Of a stretch of DNA of 10,349 bases, positions 6,690 to 10,349 are shown piece after piece. The translations under genes were made by a program, and so were the position numbers. The DNA is from Patescibacteria group bacterium (GTDB taxonomy: Bacteria > Patescibacteriota > Microgenomatia > UBA1406 > GWC2-37-13), in NCBI GenBank assembly GCA_943356515.1, contig CALRFM010000028.1:1-10349 (forward strand), written 5' to 3'. The notes beneath the pieces are model-generated. The model had not been told where the DNA came from, ran no database searches, and saw nothing but the letters and a program-made list of their open reading frames with translations. Every line of letters begins with the position of its first letter. The stretch's first letter is position 1.

Positions 6690-7616
6690 CTTCTTCCTTG
6701 TTTCTCTTACTGCAATTTTAGGAAGAGAATCTTCATTTTTATCCAGATAGGCTGTAACATCTTTTTTGAAATTATCGATCATAGATCGCAGTATCCAAGA
6801 AATGGATTTAGTTATGAGAATATCTTTTTCTAGTTTGAGGCGGTTAATATTTTCAAATGCAAGATTTTTGAGTCGAGGATCAGCACTGCCCCCAACAGAC
6901 TTACAAAGTAATACGAGACTGGCACGGCGTTTGGATATCTGTTTATCTTTTGACCAGTTGGTAAGTGCTTTCTTCCACATATTCCATTTATCCAGAAATA
7001 CTTTGGGAGGAAAGGTTGATTGACATAACGTGTCAATTTCACACCAACCTTCTAAATGCATTAACCATCGATCGACGTGCTGAGGTTGTATTTGACTGAC
7101 ATGCTTTGAGTACTTCAAAAGTATGAAGGGACCTATGGTTTTTTCTTCAAATGTTTTTCCGCTATTTAATCTGTCGAGAAGTTTAATAAGATCGTCAAAA
7201 GATATTTCAGGAAATTGTTTTTTGAAAACAGATGCAAGTTTGTGTTTTTCAGGGTTGGTGACTCCAAGAAAAGTATGATTTGTACCCATATATCTTGTTG
7301 GGTCGAATCGGGGATCAAGCTTTTTTGGAGATTTTTTTATCCCGTTTTGAACAAATTTCAAATAATCCATATCTATCATTATACGTTTTTGTTCATGAGT
7401 GAGCTGCTTAATTTCATACTCTCTTTTTGTTGCGGCACTGCGATTGGAGCATTTCTCAGAGTACATGAGTCTCACCGGAGTTCGAATACGCGTATATTTG
7501 GCCCCACCCTTCACTTCACCGTTATGTTCTTTTATTCGTCTTTCAATATCTGTTGTTATACCCGTATAGTAGGTATTGTCTGCACATTGGAGAATATATA
7601 CGAAGTAGTGGGACAT
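6669..7616 (-). CDS. GIY-YIG nuclease fused to AlkD-type DNA glycosylase
   Basis: This 315-residue protein joins two DNA-acting domains. Residues 1-80 are a YhbQ/UPF0213-type GIY-YIG domain: FVYIL (5-9) and YYTGI (16-20) supply the two motifs, Arg26/Arg27 follow, and Glu66 in KREYEIKQL is the metal-ligand position. Residues 84-315 match the DNA alkylation repair (AlkD) family of HEAT-like repeats, with RYMGTNHTFLGV near 108-119, then Trp191, Asp195, Arg230 and Trp274. In Bacillus cereus AlkD the key residues are Trp109, Asp113, Arg148 and Trp187; the first three spacings (4 and 35) are reproduced exactly here. AlkD removes N3- and N7-alkylpurines without flipping the base. The GIY-YIG part could cut DNA near the damage, but that is inference. 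The frame is continuous across the junction with no stop or repeat. It is the last gene of msrB-msrA-this gene, 18 bases after msrA, with no Shine-Dalgarno. Confidence 0.85.
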   Translation of the reverse strand: MSHYFVYILQCADNTYYTGITTDIERRIKEHNGEVKGGAKYTRIRTPVRLMYSEKCSNRSAATKREYEIKQLTHEQKRIMIDMDYLKFVQNGIKKSPKKLDPRFDPTRYMGTNHTFLGVTNPEKHKLASVFKKQFPEISFDDLIKLLDRLNSGKTFEEKTIGPFILLKYSKHVSQIQPQHVDRWLMHLEGWCEIDTLCQSTFPPKVFLDKWNMWKKALTNWSKDKQISKRRASLVLLCKSVGGSADPRLKNLAFENINRLKLEKDILITKSISWILRSMIDNFKKDVTAYLDKNEDSLPKIAVRETRKKLLTGRK

Positions 7617-7634
7617 AGTTTGGGTCGGAAAAAT

Positions 7635-8120
7635 CTAATAACTTCCAAACCGAACGAAGTGGCAGGTGTAGCCACCAGGATTCTTTTGAAGGTAATCTTG
7701 ATGATAGTCTTCAGCTTTGTAAAAGGTATCAAATGCTTCAAGGGTAGTTACCACTGGTTGTTGCCATCTTCCTGAATCATTCACCCGCTGTATCATAAGC
7801 TCAGCTTCCTTTTTCTCTTGATCATTCTGATAAAAGATCGCAGATCTGTATGAGGTTCCTATATCGTTTCCTTGTCTATTTATAGTAGTTGGATCGTGGA
7901 TACAAAAAAAGTAGTTGAGTATTTTTTCAAAATTTGTCTTTTCTGGATTGTAGATTATTTCTATTGCTTCTGCATGTCCAGGATGATTTTCATATGTTGG
8001 ATTGGTATTTTCTCCACCAGTGTACCCTACATGAGTATCTACAATTCCCGGTTGTTTTCGAAATAATTCTTCCATCCCCCAGAAGCATCCGCCAGCTATA
8101 TATGCTTTTTTATTATTCAT
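7635..8120 (-). CDS. msrA: Peptide methionine (S)-S-oxide reductase MsrA
   Basis: MsrA reduces the S-epimer of methionine sulfoxide in proteins and free methionine sulfoxide, undoing oxidative damage. This copy has 161 residues, within the normal range. The catalytic motif GGCFWGMEE (10-18) holds the nucleophile Cys12. Other family blocks are GYTGG (32-36), PTYENHPGHAEAI (41-53), HDPTTINRQGNDIGTSYRS (75-93) and EDYHQDY (137-143). Cys153 in GYTCHF is a candidate resolving cysteine, and Cys73 is a second possibility. The ATG at 8120 is chosen because homology starts immediately after it; an in-frame ATG at 8201 would lie in msrB. The start overlaps the msrB stop by 8 bases, so translation is probably coupled. 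It ends with TAG, 18 bases before the DNA repair fusion gene. Confidence 0.95.
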   Translation of the reverse strand: MNNKKAYIAGGCFWGMEELFRKQPGIVDTHVGYTGGENTNPTYENHPGHAEAIEIIYNPEKTNFEKILNYFFCIHDPTTINRQGNDIGTSYRSAIFYQNDQEKKEAELMIQRVNDSGRWQQPVVTTLEAFDTFYKAEDYHQDYLQKNPGGYTCHFVRFGSY

Positions 8121-8481
8121 GATCTGGCACAAATTGTAATGATATAGAGTTAACGCAATGTCTGGTATTTTTTTCTGTGTATTGTTCACCAGTAAATACA
8201 TGGCCCAAATGACCTTTGCAATTGGTGCAAATAATTTCCGTTCTCATCCCATCACTATCGGAAAGATGAGTCACTGCGCCTTCTATTTCATCGTCAAAAC
8301 TGGGCCAGCCACATCCAGAATCAAATTTATCTGTTGATTTATATAACGGAGCATTACAGCGTTTACATATGTAGGTACCAGGTTCCTTAAGATCGTCATA
8401 TTTACCAGAAAACGGTGCTTCAGTACCTTTTCGTAATATTACTCTTTCTTCTTCTGGAGTGAGTTTGTTATATTGAGACAT
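8113..8481 (-). CDS. msrB: Peptide methionine (R)-S-oxide reductase MsrB
   Basis: MsrB reduces the R-epimer of methionine sulfoxide in proteins and so complements MsrA. The 122-residue protein has the full single-domain family pattern: YNKLTPEE near the N-terminus, structural zinc ligands Cys39-x2-Cys42 and Cys85-x2-Cys88, SGCGWPSF (55-62) with the possible resolving Cys57, GHLGHVF (90-96), and RHCVNSISLQF (107-117) with catalytic Cys109. It is a separate gene rather than an MsrA-MsrB fusion, but overlaps msrA by 8 bases, so the pair acts as a two-gene version of that fusion. It is the first gene of the minus-strand operon. The upstream sequence has an extended -10 site ending 6 bases before the ATG and no Shine-Dalgarno, so it may be translated from a leaderless message. 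No regulator site for oxidative stress could be recognised. Confidence 0.96.
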   Translation of the reverse strand: MSQYNKLTPEEERVILRKGTEAPFSGKYDDLKEPGTYICKRCNAPLYKSTDKFDSGCGWPSFDDEIEGAVTHLSDSDGMRTEIICTNCKGHLGHVFTGEQYTEKNTRHCVNSISLQFVPDHE

Positions 8482-8487
8482 GAGTAA

Positions 8488-8496
8488 AGTTTATCA
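8488..8496 (-). promoter_or_regulatory. Putative extended -10 promoter of msrB operon
   Basis: On the minus strand this reads TGATAAACT: a TGn extension followed by TAAACT. The hexamer ends 6 bases before the msrB ATG. A -35 hexamer is not seen at 17 bases upstream (ACCCCC), but extended -10 promoters often do without one. It would give a leaderless mRNA for msrB-msrA-GIY/AlkD. Confidence 0.4.
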
Positions 8497-8551
8497 TGAA
8501 GAATTGTTTTGGGGGTGGCTGGATAAATGAAGTTAGGACCTGTTTTGTTGA

Positions 8552-8731
8552 GGTTTGAGAGCTAGTTTTTCGTCCGTGACAGGCCTTATTAGTCTCTTTG
8601 TAGATTGGAAGGGTATTCACCACCCAAATTATTTTAATCATCCTTTGCCAGCGAAAACGGCAATTGGAGTTACTTCACTACGACTTGGAGTAAATCTAGG
8701 AATTGATGTTATTGCATCAAGGGAAAAATAA
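8552..8731 (+). pseudogene. Short open frame, possible gene remnant
   Basis: A frame open for 59 codons ends with TAA at 8729-8731; possible starts are TTG at 8555 and GTG at 8576, with no ATG and no Shine-Dalgarno. The predicted peptide is fairly protein-like: a polar stretch LFVDWKGIHHPNYFNHPL followed by a hydrophobic run with TAIGVTSLRLGVNLGIDVI, which could be part of a membrane helix or amphipathic helix. I do not recognise the family. Because the flanking DNA is non-coding and the frame lacks a good start, it could be the 3' remnant of a decayed gene, a real small protein with a non-ATG start, or chance. Codon content looks coding-like, but this is an impression, not a calculation. Confidence 0.25.
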
Positions 8732-8788
8732 TTGTAGAAGAGGCTTATTCACCAAAGAAATTCATTTTCTGTTAAAATTACGTCAGTT

Positions 8789-8794
8789 TATTAT
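8789..8794 (+). promoter_or_regulatory. Possible -10 box of the aldolase-AlaX pair
   Basis: TATTAT ends 11 bases before the ATG at 8806, giving a leader of only a few bases. A second candidate, TAAAAT at 8773-8778, would give a leader of about 20 bases. The region is so AT-rich that neither can be preferred with confidence, and no -35 box is obvious. Confidence 0.25.
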
Positions 8795-8805
8795 TAACTA
8801 AAATT

Positions 8806-9840
8806 ATGAAATATTTATTTTTTAACGATTATTCCGAGGGAGCACATCCTAAGATACTGGAGTTAATGGCTTCTACTAACCTAACCCAAGAAAATGGTTA
8901 CGGTGAAGATTCGGTTTCAATAAAAGCGTCACAATTAATAAAAGATGTTATTAAGAAACGAGATGCAGATATACATTTTGTTTCTGGTGGTACACAAGCT
9001 AATCTAATTGTTCTTTCTTCATTACTCAAACCTTATGAATCTGTTATCTCTGCATCCACAGGTCATATTAATGTTCATGAAGCTGGAGCTATTGAAGCAA
9101 CAGGACACAGAATAAACGCAGTTGATACAAATGACGGAAAGCTTACAATAAATGACATTAAGCAGGTTGTGGAGTCTCATACAGATGAGCACATGGTAAA
9201 ACCTCGTGTTGTTTTTATATCCAATTCCACAGAAGTGGGGACTATTTATTCTAAAGGCGAACTAGAAAGCATTTCTCAATATTGCCATCAAAATAGTTTA
9301 TATCTTTACCTAGATGGAGCAAGAATAGGATCTGGAATTACAAGTAAAGATTCTGATCTAACTCTCAAAGATATAGCAAAATTAGTGGACATTTTTTATA
9401 TAGGTGGAACAAAAAACGGAGCTTTGCTAGGCGAAGCAATTGTAATCCCAAACAGGGAACTTCAGCTAAATTTCCGATATCACTTAAAACAACATGGTGC
9501 TTTGCTTGCCAAAGGCAGGGCATTAGGAGTCCAATTTTTAGCTCTATTTACTGATCGCTTGTTTTTTGAACTAGCAAAACACGCAAACTCTATGGCAGAG
9601 AAACTAACTAATGGTATTAAAGAATTGGGATATTCATTTCAAACAGATTCAACTACAAATCAAATCTTCCCAATATTACCAAATTCAGTAATTGAAAAAT
9701 TAAAAACAGACTACGGATTCTATGTGTGGTCGAAAATTGATGATAGCTCGTCTTCAATACGCCTTGTTACATCATGGGCAACAAAAGAAGAAATGGTCGA
9801 TGGATTTATTGACGATCTCAAATTAGTTTCAGAGAAATAA
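8806..9840 (+). CDS. Threonine aldolase-type PLP enzyme
   Basis: This 344-residue fold-type I PLP enzyme belongs to the beta-eliminating lyase/low-specificity threonine aldolase family, which splits threonine (or allo-threonine) into glycine and acetaldehyde. Visible features are FNDYSEGAHPKILE (6-19), YGEDSVS (32-38), FVSGGTQANL (58-67) that holds the PLP phosphate, His87 and His91 near the ring, LDGARIG (169-175) with Asp170 for the pyridine nitrogen and Arg173, and GGTKNGA (200-206) with Lys203 as the Schiff-base lysine. Arg319 in SIRLVTSWAT is the likely substrate carboxylate partner. The length is normal. No Shine-Dalgarno precedes the ATG. The gene is followed after 5 bases by the AlaX-type editing gene, so the two are almost certainly one transcript. 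Other beta-eliminating lyases (for example tyrosine phenol-lyase or tryptophanase) are much longer, so aldolase is the best call, although the stereospecificity (L or D, threo or allo) is unknown. Confidence 0.88.
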   Translation: MKYLFFNDYSEGAHPKILELMASTNLTQENGYGEDSVSIKASQLIKDVIKKRDADIHFVSGGTQANLIVLSSLLKPYESVISASTGHINVHEAGAIEATGHRINAVDTNDGKLTINDIKQVVESHTDEHMVKPRVVFISNSTEVGTIYSKGELESISQYCHQNSLYLYLDGARIGSGITSKDSDLTLKDIAKLVDIFYIGGTKNGALLGEAIVIPNRELQLNFRYHLKQHGALLAKGRALGVQFLALFTDRLFFELAKHANSMAEKLTNGIKELGYSFQTDSTTNQIFPILPNSVIEKLKTDYGFYVWSKIDDSSSSIRLVTSWATKEEMVDGFIDDLKLVSEK

Positions 9841-9845
9841 ATATT

Positions 9846-10349
9846 ATGAAAACTACCGCTATTTATTTAGAAGACTCATACGCGAAAGAAATAGATGCTC
9901 AGATTTTGGAAGTTATACCAGATGGCGAAAATCGTTGGAGATTGATATTAGATAAAACAGTTTTTTATCCAATGGGGGGTGGGCAACCTACAGATCAAGG
10001 TGAACTTGCTTCTGATAATTGGAATGGAAAAGTTTATCAGGTAATGATAAGAGATGGGGAGATCAATCACTATGTAGAATCCATCGAACCTCCTGAGATA
10101 AATTCAACGGTACATGGAACGCTCAATTGGGATAGACGATACAAAAATATGAAGATTCATTCTGCTGGGCATGTCGTTGATTTTGCAATGTTCTTATTAG
10201 GCTATTCACCCAACCAACTTACCCCACTTAAGGGTGATCATGGCAAAAAAGCATTCATTGTTTATTCGGGAACTCTTGGAAAAGATATAACAAAAGAGCT
10301 CGAAGAAAAATCAAATGAATTGGTTAATAAAGCATTGGATTTTTCATTC
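9846..10349 (+). CDS. AlaX-type alanyl-tRNA editing protein (3' end outside window)
   Basis: The first 168 codons of a free-standing alanyl-tRNA editing domain are present; the frame is open to the right edge. AlaX proteins hydrolyse Ser-tRNA(Ala) and, in some members, Gly-tRNA(Ala), resembling the editing domain of AlaRS. The glycine-rich motif FYPMGGGQPTDQG (40-52) and the zinc/active-site HSAGH (His105-x3-His109) are clear; the second zinc pair (Cys-x3-His) should lie beyond the window. There is no aminoacylation domain ahead of it: the chain starts directly with the editing module, so it is AlaX and not AlaRS. The start at 9846 is 5 bases after the aldolase stop; a weak purine run (AGAGAAA) lies upstream. 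Pairing with an enzyme that makes glycine is notable because glycine is one of the amino acids AlaRS misuses. Confidence 0.9.
   Translation, partial: MKTTAIYLEDSYAKEIDAQILEVIPDGENRWRLILDKTVFYPMGGGQPTDQGELASDNWNGKVYQVMIRDGEINHYVESIEPPEINSTVHGTLNWDRRYKNMKIHSAGHVVDFAMFLLGYSPNQLTPLKGDHGKKAFIVYSGTLGKDITKELEEKSNELVNKALDFSF

Larger units (their letters stand above)
8482..8805. other. Intergenic region between msrB and aldolase operons
   Basis: This 324-base gap is by far the longest in the window and separates two divergent operons. It holds the putative msrB promoter at its left end, an open frame that may be a gene remnant (8552-8731), a short palindrome TTGATG-TTATTG-CATCAA at 8703-8720, and AT-rich DNA before the aldolase gene. 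I see no tRNA, riboswitch or clear terminator in it. Confidence 0.6.

Noticed and set aside
6680..6712. CAGTAAG...CTTACTG inverted repeat between convergent genes as a bidirectional terminator
   Set aside because: The loop is 19 bases, the stem is weak, no T-run follows on either side, and it is inside the coding end of the GIY-YIG/AlkD gene.
7215..7775. Plus-strand 186-codon frame opposite the GIY-YIG/AlkD and msrA genes
   Set aside because: Although long, it is antisense to two well-supported genes, spans their junction, and its peptide shows no family motifs.
8703..8720. Palindrome TTGATG-TTATTG-CATCAA as an operator or terminator
   Set aside because: It is followed by GGGAAAAA rather than a T-run, and it lies inside the unrecognised open frame; a single 6-base palindrome in AT-rich DNA is not enough evidence.
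1..10349. Recoding of TGA as glycine, as in some CPR lineages
   Set aside because: TGA serves as the stop of yidD and gltX, and no conserved gene needs a TGA read-through.
1..10349. CRISPR array, tRNA or rRNA genes
   Set aside because: No regularly spaced repeats were seen and non-coding gaps other than 8482-8805 are too short; that gap shows no tRNA T-arm signature.

Overview
The window is a compact, AT-rich stretch of bacterial chromosome. I think the host is a Candidate Phyla Radiation (Patescibacteria) bacterium, but this is inference. The reasons are very tight gene packing with overlapping ends on both strands, few Shine-Dalgarno sites, a three-gene GldA/GldF/GldG-type ABC cluster next to a translation gene, and many small divergent proteins. 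TGA is used as a normal stop (yidD, gltX), which argues against the CPR lineages that recode TGA as glycine.

Layout. Positions 1-148 look like the right end of an insertion sequence: the tail of a transposase and a probable terminal repeat. yidD (159-365, minus) follows and diverges from a plus-strand block of trmD, an ABC ATPase, an ABC permease and a GldG-like auxiliary protein (390-4031). The GldG-like gene converges on and overlaps a zinc-ribbon Nudix hydrolase (4000-4524, minus). That gene diverges from gltX (4544-5941), which overlaps a PlsC-like acyltransferase (5931-6689). The acyltransferase end overlaps the end of a minus-strand operon read msrB, msrA, then a GIY-YIG/AlkD fusion (8481 down to 6669). 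A 324-base gap (8482-8805) holds only a possible promoter and a short ORF that may be a gene remnant. Last comes a plus-strand pair: a threonine-aldolase-type PLP enzyme (8806-9840) and an AlaX-type tRNA editing protein that runs off the right edge.

How the genes fit together. Three themes appear. Translation quality is served by TrmD (tRNA G37 methylation), GluRS and AlaX (clearing mischarged tRNA-Ala). The cell envelope is served by YidD, the ABC exporter set and the acyltransferase. Damage repair is served by the operon with both methionine sulfoxide reductases and a DNA repair fusion protein.

The most interesting item is that fusion: a YhbQ-type GIY-YIG nuclease domain joined in one reading frame to an AlkD-type alkylpurine DNA glycosylase with its key residues apparently intact. 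It could combine base removal and strand incision in one polypeptide. A second pattern is that yidD, trmD, gltX and msrB each have a -10-like box ending 6-8 bases before the ATG, with no room for a leader, which suggests leaderless mRNAs.
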